Position numbers and translations under genes: made by a program | DNA from: JAKLFA01 sp038222225 | GTDB taxonomy: Bacteria; Omnitrophota; Gorgyraeia; Zapsychrales; JANLHA01 | Length of the DNA stretch: 12,545 nt | Direction of reading: 5' to 3' | Assembly (NCBI GenBank): GCA_038222225.1 | Contig: JBBRHV010000064.1 | Location: 1-12,545, forward strand | In this document: positions 1 through 6,546 of the stretch, piece after piece | Position numbering within the stretch: position 1 is the first letter of the stretch | Layout of the letters: every line of letters begins with the position of its first letter | Notes under the pieces: generated by a model | The model's input: the letters and a program-made list of their open reading frames with translations, nothing else | Database searches by the model: none | Told to the model about the DNA's origin: nothing

Positions 1-140
1 ACAAGTTTAGAACCAGAGAAGAAGCAAGAAGAAGGATCTTTGAATACGTGGAGATGTTTTACAATCGCAAGCGGGCTCACTCAACGCTTGGTTATATGAG
101 CCCATTCGAGTACGAAAGACAGGCGGTCTGTCTTAACTAA
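1..140 (+). CDS. IS3-family transposase (OrfB), C-terminal fragment cut by the window edge
   Basis: Reading from base 3, the frame encodes 45 residues ending at TAA (138-140). The peptide has the signature C-terminal end of IS3-family integrase-core (DDE) transposases: an arginine-rich helix, then FEYVEMFYNRKRAHSTLGY and MSPFEYE. In IS3-family OrfB proteins this tail follows the catalytic glutamate of the DDE triad, which must lie upstream of the window. The transposase would excise and integrate its element by copy-out-paste-in. Nothing in the visible part is broken, so the element may be intact, but the rest is not visible. It sits just before the sugar cassette in the same orientation, so read-through transcription into that cassette is possible. 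Confidence 0.88.
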   Translation, partial: KFRTREEARRRIFEYVEMFYNRKRAHSTLGYMSPFEYERQAVCLN

Positions 141-141
141 A

Positions 142-165
142 CGTCCACTGGATTGGGGAAGGTCA
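142..165. repeat. Probable right terminal inverted repeat of the IS3-family element
   Basis: Immediately after the transposase stop comes a stretch containing CCACTGGATTGGGGAAGGTCA, ending in CA at 164-165. Read on the other strand it begins TGACCTTCCCC, which matches the usual look of IS3-family ends (terminal TG...CA, with the repeat placed directly after orfB). The left end and the target duplication are outside the window, so the exact boundary is inferred. The next gene starts 31 bp beyond this end. Confidence 0.65.
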
Positions 166-196
166 GTTTAACAAAATCAATGGATAGGAAAATACT

Positions 197-1225
197 ATGT
201 TTACTGGCAAAACATTGCTTATAACTGGTGGGACCGGTTCTTTTGGTAATGCCGTTTTGCGACGTTTTTTGGATACAGGGATCAAGGAGATCCGTGTTTT
301 CAGCCGTGATGAGAAGAAGCAGGAAGACATGCGGATTGAATTGAAGGATGATAAAGTAAAATTTTTCATCGGAGATGTTCGGGATTACGATAGCCTCAGT
401 TCTGCGATGTCTGGAGTTGATTATGTGTTTCATGCCGCAGCATTGAAACAGGTTCCTTCGTGTGAGTTTTATCCGATGGAAGCGGTGCGGACCAACATTC
501 TCGGGACAGAACATGTCTTGAATGCAGCTGTCGTTCATGGCGTGAAACGGGTCATTTTGTTAAGTACGGACAAGGCGGTTTATCCGATTAATGCCATGGG
601 AGTTTCCAAGGCTATGATGGAAAAATTGATGGTGGCTAAATCTCGTTTTACTGATTCAAAAAAAATAATTTTTAACTGTACGCGATATGGCAATGTTATG
701 GCATCGCGAGGGTCGGTTATTCCGCTTTTTGTAAAATTGATTAAGGAGAATAAGCCGCTCACAGTTACTGATTCTAATATGACGCGTTTTCTTATGTCCA
801 TTGAAGACGCCGTTGATTTGGTGCTTTACGCCTATCAACATGGAGGCCAGGGTGATATTTTTGTTAAAAAGGCACCTGCGTCAACGATTGGTGATTTGGC
901 ATTGGCTCTTAAGGAATTATTTAAGGCGAAAAATGAGATTAAAATTATCGGTACTCGGCATGGGGAGAAGTTGTATGAGACGTTATTGACTCGTGAGGAG
1001 ATAGCCCACGCCGAAGATGTGGGGGGCTATTACCGAATTGCTGCCGATAATCGTGGTCTTAATTACAACAAATATTTTGTCGAGGGGGAAGATTTGGTGT
1101 CTCATGCTGAAGATTATCATTCTCACAATACTCAGAGGCTCAGCATTCCTGAGATCAAGGAGGCGCTTCTTAAGCTTGATTATATTCAAAAGGAGATCCA
1201 GGGAGGCGTGGGATGCGTATATTGA
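197..1225 (+). CDS. fnlA: UDP-GlcNAc 4,6-dehydratase/5-epimerase, FnlA/CapE/WbvB type
   Basis: This 342-residue cytosolic extended SDR is expected to convert UDP-GlcNAc to UDP-2-acetamido-2,6-dideoxy-L-lyxo-4-hexulose, the first step towards UDP-L-FucNAc or UDP-L-QuiNAc. It shows the N-terminal NAD(P)-binding motif GGTGSFG (11-17), GDVRD (59-63), the HAAALKQVP region (79-87), STDKA (123-127), and MGVSK with Met134 and Lys138. Met in place of the usual SDR catalytic Tyr is typical of the CapE/WbpM/FnlA group. The length is normal for the short, soluble class without a membrane domain. The start at 197 has an AGGA about 8 nt upstream and puts the Rossmann fold at the N-terminus. It overlaps the next gene by 13 bp, which implies translational coupling. 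The neighbouring reductase and 2-epimerase support this pathway. PseB-type activity is less likely in this context. Confidence 0.9.
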   Translation: MFTGKTLLITGGTGSFGNAVLRRFLDTGIKEIRVFSRDEKKQEDMRIELKDDKVKFFIGDVRDYDSLSSAMSGVDYVFHAAALKQVPSCEFYPMEAVRTNILGTEHVLNAAVVHGVKRVILLSTDKAVYPINAMGVSKAMMEKLMVAKSRFTDSKKIIFNCTRYGNVMASRGSVIPLFVKLIKENKPLTVTDSNMTRFLMSIEDAVDLVLYAYQHGGQGDIFVKKAPASTIGDLALALKELFKAKNEIKIIGTRHGEKLYETLLTREEIAHAEDVGGYYRIAADNRGLNYNKYFVEGEDLVSHAEDYHSHNTQRLSIPEIKEALLKLDYIQKEIQGGVGCVY

Positions 1226-2088
1226 TTCTTGGTGGAACTGGCATGCTGGGGCATACTGCTTGGCAGTTATTTAGGAAGGATTTTGATGTATATGTAACGG
1301 TCCGTGGCGCTTTTTCTGAAGTAGAACGATTTTCGATTTTTGATAAGAAAAGGACTATTTGCGGTGCTTGCGTGGAAGATTTTCGATCTTTTGAAAAGAT
1401 TATAAATGCGATTAAACCGGATGTGGTTCTTAATTGTATCGGAATTATTAAGCAAATAAAAGAAGCCTCTGACCCCATAAAAAGTATTATGGTAAATTCA
1501 CTTTTTCCTCATAAGATGGCCGTTATGTGTAGCATGAATAATATCCGGTTCATCCATTTAAGCACGGATTGTGTTTTTTCAGGAAAAAAAGGCCGTTATG
1601 TCGAAGAGGATATTTCTGATCCTTTGGATTTATATGGACGGACTAAATTATTGGGAGAGGTAGACGATGGAAAAGCGCTTACGATTCGGACATCTATGAT
1701 TGGAACCGAGCTGAGCGCTAAATATGGGCTATTGGAATGGGTTTTAAGTCAAAATGATAAAAGCATAAAAGGATATACTAATGCTATATTCTCTGGGCTG
1801 ACTACTAGTGCGCTTTCTAGGGTAGTAAAAGATATTATAGTTAAGCATGGAGCTTTGAGAGGTCTTTATCATGTGTCTAGTGATCCTATAAGCAAGTTCG
1901 ATCTTTTGATGCTGATAAAAAATAAAATGCGGCTTAATGTTGATATTGTTCCAGATGAAACTTTCCAATGCAATAGAAGTCTTGATTCGAAGAAATTCTG
2001 TGAACAAGTGCAGTTTGTACCGCCAACTTGGGAAGAAATGATTGATGAGTTGGGTGAGGAAATCTCGAAAAAAGCTTTGCAGTCATGA
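1213..2088 (+). CDS. RmlD-like NAD(P)-dependent SDR reductase, WbvR/QnlB type, without a cupin domain
   Basis: This 291-residue protein belongs to the RmlD (dTDP-4-dehydrorhamnose reductase) branch of extended SDRs. Visible motifs are GGTGMLG (7-13), NCIG (74-77), STDCVFSG (117-124) and the catalytic pair Tyr141/Lys145 in YGRTK. It lies between an FnlA-type dehydratase and a UDP-HexNAc 2-epimerase, so its likely substrate is the UDP-4-keto-6-deoxy-L-HexNAc made by the former, reduced at C4. In the L-FucNAc pathway the equivalent enzyme (CapF/FnlB/WbjC) is about 370 residues and ends in a cupin domain that epimerises C3. That domain is absent here. This matches the characterised L-RhaNAc/L-QuiNAc reductases WbvR and QnlB. 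The ATG at 1213 has a strong AGGGAGG upstream inside the preceding gene. Base composition is clearly AT-rich (about 30% GC in lines sampled by eye). The substrate is inferred from context. Confidence 0.85.
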   Translation: MRILILGGTGMLGHTAWQLFRKDFDVYVTVRGAFSEVERFSIFDKKRTICGACVEDFRSFEKIINAIKPDVVLNCIGIIKQIKEASDPIKSIMVNSLFPHKMAVMCSMNNIRFIHLSTDCVFSGKKGRYVEEDISDPLDLYGRTKLLGEVDDGKALTIRTSMIGTELSAKYGLLEWVLSQNDKSIKGYTNAIFSGLTTSALSRVVKDIIVKHGALRGLYHVSSDPISKFDLLMLIKNKMRLNVDIVPDETFQCNRSLDSKKFCEQVQFVPPTWEEMIDELGEEISKKALQS

Positions 2089-2094
2089 GTCTAT

Positions 2095-2119
2095 TAAACA
2101 ACGCAATGAGAGTTGTTTA
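2095..2119 (+). other. Weak hairpin in the gap between the reductase and 2-epimerase genes
   Basis: An 8-bp perfect stem, TAAACAAC (2095-2102) paired with GTTGTTTA (2112-2119), has a 9-nt loop. It is A/T-rich and has no following T tract, so it is not a convincing intrinsic terminator. It may be an mRNA processing or stability element, or chance in an AT-rich gap. Confidence 0.25.
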
Positions 2120-2149
2120 GTGATAGGGCAGGGGTTGTTAAGTATATTT

Positions 2150-2157
2150 GAAGGGGG
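2150..2157 (+). promoter_or_regulatory. Shine-Dalgarno site that fixes the 2-epimerase start at 2166
   Basis: GAAGGGGG at 2150-2157 lies 8 nt before the ATG at 2166. An in-frame TTG at 2148 overlaps this site and would add six residues, but it has no ribosome-binding site of its own. The ATG at 2166 is therefore preferred. Confidence 0.6.
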
Positions 2158-2165
2158 TTTATATT

Positions 2166-3296
2166 ATGATGAAGGTTATGACTATCGTTGGTACGCGCCC
2201 TGAAATTATTAAATTAAGCAGGGTTATATGTGAGCTGGATCGGTATGTTAAGCATGTCTTAGTGCATTCTGGGCAGAATTATGATTATGAATTAAATGAG
2301 ATATTTTTTCAGCAATTAGGAATACGGAAGCCGGATTATTTTTTGAGTGCGGCTGGCGAAACTGTTGCGCAGACGATTGGAAATGTGATTGCAAAATCAG
2401 ATGAGATTATGGCAAAAGAGCAGCCAGATGCGGTGCTTGTCTATGGAGATACGAATAGTTGTCTTGCGGTGATTTCTGCGAAACGGCGCAAGATCCCGAT
2501 ATTTCATATGGAAGCTGGAAATCGTTGTTTTGATCTAAGGGTGCCGGAGGAGATTAACCGAAAAATTGTGGATCATGCCAGTGATATAAATATGACAAAT
2601 TCTGAACATGCCCGTCGTTATCTTTTAGCTGAAGGGATAAGCCCTGAAACAATAATTAAAATTGGTTCTCCGATGAAAGAAGTATTAGAGCATTATATGC
2701 CTCAGATTGAAGCCTCTGTTGCTTTGGCGACATTAGATGTGAGAAAAGGGGAGTATTTTATTGTCAGTGCCCATCGGGAGGAAAATGTCGACAACGATGA
2801 GAATTTTTCCAATTTATTTGGCACTTTGAACGCTATTGCTGCGAAATATGATAGCCCTATTATCTTTTCCACCCACCCCCGTACCCGGAAGCGGCTGGAA
2901 GATCGGAAGGGCGATGCTTTGGATCGACGTATCCATTTTTTAAAGCCTTTTGGTTTTTTTGAATATGTCAAACTTCAGATGAACGCTAAATGTGTTATTT
3001 CGGACAGCGGCACGATTACTGAGGAATCTACGATTTTGAACTTCCCGGCAGTCACTATTCGTCAGGCTCATGAACGGCCGGAGGGAATGGACGAGGGAAC
3101 TTTGATTATGTGTGGTTTGCAGCCGGAGAGGGTTATGGAATCCATTGAAGTTGTGAGAGCACAGCATGCGGCGGTCCAGCGCCAATTTAGGTTGGTGCCG
3201 GATTACGACACGGATAATGTCTCGAAGAAAGTGCTGCGAATCATTCTGAGTTATACGGATTATGTGAACCGGACCGTTTGGAGGAAACAAGTTTAG
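2166..3296 (+). CDS. wecB: Non-hydrolysing UDP-HexNAc 2-epimerase, FnlC/CapG/WbvD type (WecB family)
   Basis: This cytosolic 2-epimerase has 376 residues from the ATG at 2166, the usual family length. In this cassette it should invert C2 of a UDP-6-deoxy-L-HexNAc, giving UDP-L-QuiNAc from UDP-L-RhaNAc or UDP-L-FucNAc from UDP-L-PneNAc. Motifs in order are GTRPEIIKL near the N-terminus, HSGQN, GDTNS (Asp95), HMEAGNR (Glu116), PEEINRKIVDH (Glu128/129), SAHREENVD (His203), SDSGTITEES and RPEGMDEGT. These correspond to the catalytic acids and UDP-binding residues known in WecB. The C-terminus TDYVNRTVWRK is the ending I associate with the FnlC/CapG branch rather than with housekeeping WecB/MnaA. 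The TAG stop abuts the next gene's ATG with no gap, indicating one transcript. The exact stereochemistry depends on the reductase upstream. Confidence 0.9.
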   Translation: MMKVMTIVGTRPEIIKLSRVICELDRYVKHVLVHSGQNYDYELNEIFFQQLGIRKPDYFLSAAGETVAQTIGNVIAKSDEIMAKEQPDAVLVYGDTNSCLAVISAKRRKIPIFHMEAGNRCFDLRVPEEINRKIVDHASDINMTNSEHARRYLLAEGISPETIIKIGSPMKEVLEHYMPQIEASVALATLDVRKGEYFIVSAHREENVDNDENFSNLFGTLNAIAAKYDSPIIFSTHPRTRKRLEDRKGDALDRRIHFLKPFGFFEYVKLQMNAKCVISDSGTITEESTILNFPAVTIRQAHERPEGMDEGTLIMCGLQPERVMESIEVVRAQHAAVQRQFRLVPDYDTDNVSKKVLRIILSYTDYVNRTVWRKQV

Positions 3297-4592
3297 ATGA
3301 AAATTCTAATTGTTTCTCAGTATTTTTGGCCGGAGAATTTTCGTATTAATGATTTGGCTGCGGGGTTGGTGGAACGGGGTCACAACGTTTCGGTGCTTAC
3401 TGGATTGCCTAATTATCCTGGCGGGAAGCTTTTTTCCGGATACGGTTTATTTAAGAACTGGCGGCAGGAATATAAGGGAGTTCAGATTATTCGTGTGCCG
3501 TTATTGACCAGGGGTAGGGGGGGCGGAGCGCGACTTGCGTTTAATTATTTTTCTTTTGCTTTTTTTGCTAGCATTCTATCTCCTTTTTTTTGTCGTAAAA
3601 AATTTGATTTGATTTTTGTTTTTCAGGCATCCCCAGTAACTGTTGGAATTCCAGCTATAGTTTTAAAAAAAATGAAATTTATCCCTATGCTGTTTTGGGT
3701 GCAAGATCTTTGGCCGGAAAGTCTATCGGCAACCGGAGCAATTAGTTCGCAATGGATACTTAATAGTGTAAGAAAATTGGTATGTTTTATTTATCGACAT
3801 TGTGACAAAGTTCTGATTCAATCGACGGCATTCTCTTCGTTAATAGAAGGCCAAGGAGTTCCTCCTGAAAAAGTTGTTTTTTTTCCAAACAGTGTAGAAG
3901 CAATATACAAACAGGTTGCAGCGCAAGCCAATTTAAAAACAAACAAGCTATTTCCGCCTGGGTTTTGCATTATGTTTGCAGGCAATATCGGAGCGGCGCA
4001 AGATTTTGAAACAATTCTCTCGGCCGTAGAAAGGGTGAAAGATTTTCCGGATATACATTTGGCGGTGTTGGGGGATGGCCGTCGATTGGACTGGGTTAAG
4101 GAAGAAATTAAAGCGCGGGGTCTTTCCAATACAGTTCATTTGCTTGGTAGGCATCCTGTTGAGGCGATGCCTGGTTTTTTTGCAGAAGCAGATGCTATGT
4201 TGGTTACTTTAAAACAAGACCCGATTTTTGCGCTGACTGTTCCTTCAAAAATTCAATCATATATGGCTTGTGGAAAACCAATTATTGCGGCTCTTGATGG
4301 AGAAGGCGCTCGATTAATTATTGAGTCTGGCGCTGGAATGGCTTCTTCTTCGGGAGATGCGAATGCCTTGGCGGAATCTGTTTTGGCGATGTATCGAATG
4401 TCGAAACAAGAGCGGGAAGCAATGGGCAAATCTGGGAAATTGTATTGTGACACAAATTTTGAACGGGGAATGTTGCTTGATAAGTTAGAGGTCTTGATGC
4501 AGGAGTGTATTCAACAGGCATATAGCAAGGGGTCGAAAAGGAGAAGGGATAAGGGAAATGGGAAACGGTTAAAGAGTATACATTATGATTAA
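3297..4592 (+). CDS. wbuB: GT4-family glycosyltransferase, WbuB type (probable L-FucNAc/L-QuiNAc transferase)
   Basis: This 431-residue GT-B glycosyltransferase probably acts at the cytoplasmic face of the inner membrane, adding the sugar made by the three upstream genes to a lipid-linked intermediate. The N-terminus KILIVSQYFWPENFRINDLA, the GLPNYPGG motif (36-43), FVFQASP (107-113) and LFWVQDLWPESL (132-143) are characteristic of the WbuB-like GT4 subfamily, whose E. coli member is linked to L-FucNAc transfer. The donor-binding C-terminal half has FAGNIGAAQDFETIL (227-241), VLGDG (257-261) and VPSKIQSYMACGKPII (315-330). The last 20 or so residues form a basic tail (KGSKRRRDKG) without obvious domain character. 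The start follows GGAGGA inside the preceding gene. The 3' end overlaps the next gene by 8 bp. Family assignment is firm; donor and acceptor are inferred from neighbours. Confidence 0.87.
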   Translation: MKILIVSQYFWPENFRINDLAAGLVERGHNVSVLTGLPNYPGGKLFSGYGLFKNWRQEYKGVQIIRVPLLTRGRGGGARLAFNYFSFAFFASILSPFFCRKKFDLIFVFQASPVTVGIPAIVLKKMKFIPMLFWVQDLWPESLSATGAISSQWILNSVRKLVCFIYRHCDKVLIQSTAFSSLIEGQGVPPEKVVFFPNSVEAIYKQVAAQANLKTNKLFPPGFCIMFAGNIGAAQDFETILSAVERVKDFPDIHLAVLGDGRRLDWVKEEIKARGLSNTVHLLGRHPVEAMPGFFAEADAMLVTLKQDPIFALTVPSKIQSYMACGKPIIAALDGEGARLIIESGAGMASSSGDANALAESVLAMYRMSKQEREAMGKSGKLYCDTNFERGMLLDKLEVLMQECIQQAYSKGSKRRRDKGNGKRLKSIHYD

Positions 4593-5148
4593 ACGTATTT
4601 TCGATTTAGTTATGGCGGTTTTCTTGGTGTGTTTTTTAAGTATTCCGATTTTAATTATTGGAATACTGGTGAAAGTGACTTCAAAAGGGCCGGTATTGTA
4701 TTGGTCCGACAGGGTTGGGATCAATAACAGCATATTTAAAATGCCTAAGTTCCGCACGATGAAGGTTGATACCCCGGCGGTTGCCACTCATCTTATGAAA
4801 AACCCGGAAGTTTATCTCACGCCGATCGGCTTTTTTTTGCGCAAGTATAGTCTGGATGAGTTGCCGCAGTTATATAGTATTTTTACAGGGGATATAAGTT
4901 TTGTCGGACCCCGTCCGGCACTTTTCAATCAGGATGATCTGATCGAATTACGGACCAGGAAAGGGGTGCATCAGATTATCCCGGGAATTACCGGCTGGGC
5001 GCAGGTGAATGGAAGGGATGCGTTGCCGATCCCGGGCAAGGTTGATTTCGATGAATATTATTTAAAAAACTGGTCATTCTTTTTTGATCTGAGAATATTA
5101 TTGCTGACGGTTATAAAGGTTATAAAATCTGAAAATGTTAGTCATTAA
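4585..5148 (+). CDS. Polyprenyl-phosphate sugar-1-phosphate transferase (small monotopic PGT, PglC/WbqP-like)
   Basis: This 187-residue protein is expected to start repeat-unit synthesis by moving a sugar-1-phosphate from a UDP-sugar to undecaprenyl phosphate at the inner membrane. It has one N-terminal membrane segment (about 5-28, with Pro21, as in the re-entrant helix of PglC), then KFRTMK (55-60), the catalytic acidic pair Asp91-Glu92 in YSLDELPQL, SFVGPRPALF (105-114) and PGITGWAQVNGRD (133-145). The size matches the catalytic-core-only class rather than the large WbaP/WcaJ proteins with extra membrane helices. It overlaps the glycosyltransferase by 8 bp and has only a weak AAAGAG ribosome site, so translational coupling is likely. 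Sugar specificity cannot be read from the sequence; a HexNAc or 6-deoxy-HexNAc phosphate fits the neighbours. Confidence 0.9.
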   Translation: MIKRIFDLVMAVFLVCFLSIPILIIGILVKVTSKGPVLYWSDRVGINNSIFKMPKFRTMKVDTPAVATHLMKNPEVYLTPIGFFLRKYSLDELPQLYSIFTGDISFVGPRPALFNQDDLIELRTRKGVHQIIPGITGWAQVNGRDALPIPGKVDFDEYYLKNWSFFFDLRILLLTVIKVIKSENVSH

Positions 5149-5163
5149 GAAAAAAGGCAGGGA

Positions 5164-6441
5164 ATGGGGCAAGTGCACAGCGATAAAATAATAAAGTATT
5201 GCGATATGGTGATGGAATGGTGTCTTTATCTTTTGATCTTTTGTCTTCCTTTTGCCAAGGCCGGGGTGAGTATTTTTACGGTTTTGGCAGCGCTTGCCTG
5301 GATCGTTAAACGGATAGCCGGGTTTCGGTCCGACGGGTTAAAAGGGATGATCCCGTTCACGTCATTAAATAGGGCGCTTGCCTTTTTTGTTTTGATGAAT
5401 ATCGTGTCTGTGATTTTTTCGGTCGATCCGCGGTTCTCGTTACTTCATTTTTTTGCCAAGACCATAAAGTTTATTGCGATTTTTTTTATGATGGTGGAGA
5501 CCATCAATACAGAAAAGCGGGTGAAGAGGCTTTTGTGGGCAATCTTTTTATCGGCATTGTTGATTGGGGTAGATGCTGGCGTGCAGTATTTCCGGGGTGT
5601 TGATTTTTTAAAAGGATATGAATTTAATGAAAGGCTGGGCGCTTCTTTTATTTCAGGGAATGATTTTGCCGCCTGGCTGGTTATTATTTTGTCGGCATTA
5701 TTCGGCTGGGCGTTGGATATACGCAGGAAGAGTAAATGGCTGAGCATGGCGTTGACCGTGGTTGCTTTATTTCTTTTTGTGTGTTTAGTATTGGCCTATT
5801 GTCGGGGAGGATGGCTGGGTTTTGTTATTGCGGCATCGGCAATGATCGGGTATGTGATCATAAAGGCTTCTTTTTCAAGGAGGGTTTTATATCTATGCGT
5901 TGCCGGTAGTTTGGTGCTGACTTTTTTGCTGCTTCCCCAGTCTGTAAAGACTAAAATTAATGGTGTTTGTAAAAGTAAATATGGTGAAAATGACACGTTA
6001 ACAGGGCGTATGGCATCGGTGCTGAGTATGAAGGAGGGATCGGTCCCCATCAGGTTTAATCTCTGGCGGGAATCTTTGGCTATTATCAAAGATCATCCTT
6101 TAACCGGTTGTGGCCTTAATACATATTCCAATGTTGCGCCGAAATATAAAATTGCGGATGACGGCGGAATTTATCCGCACAATTCCTATTTACAAATGGC
6201 TGCGGAGATTGGGTTGTTGGGCTTGGGCGCCTTTTTTTGGATTGTATGGAGTTTTTTTGCCATGGTTGTGCGGTATTTGAATCAGCACAAAGATTATCTG
6301 GTCCTTGGGCTGGCCGTCGGTCTTTTGGGGTTTTTGGTGCACGCCTTTTTTGATACGCACCTGTATGCCTTGCAATTGGTTGTTTTGTTTTGGTTTATGA
6401 TGGGGTTGACGACAGCAGTCGTGAAGGTGAGAACTCCCTAA
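5164..6441 (+). CDS. Wzy_C-type polytopic membrane protein: O-antigen ligase (WaaL) or polymerase (Wzy)
   Basis: This 425-residue inner-membrane protein has about ten hydrophobic segments. Its family motifs include CRGGWLGF (213-220), a periplasmic loop of roughly 259-345 containing FNLWRES (298-304) and HPLTGCGLNTYSNV (311-324), and PHNSYLQMAAEIGLLGLGAF (338-357). The Arg-rich RGGW motif, the HP.TG.G motif and the late HN.YL are typical of Wzy_C proteins, which transfer or join undecaprenyl-diphosphate-linked glycans on the periplasmic side. Ligase and polymerase cannot be reliably separated by sequence. The start is not certain: GCAGGGA nearly touches the ATG at 5164, and the in-frame GTG at 5173 would be better spaced, with no effect on the predicted fold. 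It lies 15 bp after the transferase, so it is probably in the same operon. Confidence 0.85.
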   Translation: MGQVHSDKIIKYCDMVMEWCLYLLIFCLPFAKAGVSIFTVLAALAWIVKRIAGFRSDGLKGMIPFTSLNRALAFFVLMNIVSVIFSVDPRFSLLHFFAKTIKFIAIFFMMVETINTEKRVKRLLWAIFLSALLIGVDAGVQYFRGVDFLKGYEFNERLGASFISGNDFAAWLVIILSALFGWALDIRRKSKWLSMALTVVALFLFVCLVLAYCRGGWLGFVIAASAMIGYVIIKASFSRRVLYLCVAGSLVLTFLLLPQSVKTKINGVCKSKYGENDTLTGRMASVLSMKEGSVPIRFNLWRESLAIIKDHPLTGCGLNTYSNVAPKYKIADDGGIYPHNSYLQMAAEIGLLGLGAFFWIVWSFFAMVVRYLNQHKDYLVLGLAVGLLGFLVHAFFDTHLYALQLVVLFWFMMGLTTAVVKVRTP

Positions 6442-6510
6442 GACGCCCGCCTGAAGGGGCTGAAATACGGCATGTCCTAAATCGTCCAGGCTTATTTCCC
6501 ATAAAAAATA

Positions 6511-6539
6511 TAGAGTGTTTTGTTAGAATATACTATAAT
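6511..6539 (+). promoter_or_regulatory. Possible promoter before the WbpM-like gene
   Basis: A perfect -10 box, TATAAT (6534-6539), is preceded at a 17-bp spacing by TAGAGT (6511-6516), a 3-of-6 match to the -35 consensus. There is no TG extension. Transcription would begin near 6546, almost at the ATG at 6547. The gap between 6442 and 6546 otherwise holds no gene or terminator that I can see. The -35 is weak, so this is tentative. Confidence 0.35.
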
Positions 6540-6546
6540 GCCCCTT

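Noticed and set aside
2095..2119. Hairpin after the reductase gene as a transcription terminator
   Set aside because: The stem is short and A/T-rich, the loop is 9 nt and there is no T tract; flanking genes belong to one pathway.
2148..2168. TTG start of the 2-epimerase at 2148
   Set aside because: It overlaps the strong GAAGGGGG ribosome site that serves the ATG at 2166, and the extra residues are not part of the conserved N-terminus.
6442..6500. Possible structured RNA or riboswitch after the Wzy_C gene (GACG...CGTC ends, GCCC...GGGC inner pairs)
   Set aside because: Only 4-bp pairings can be drawn and no known riboswitch core is recognisable; too weak to report as an RNA.
6520..6546. TTG start of the WbpM-like gene at 6520
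   Set aside because: It would overlap the TATAAT box, has no ribosome site, and adds residues before the expected basic-then-hydrophobic N-terminus.
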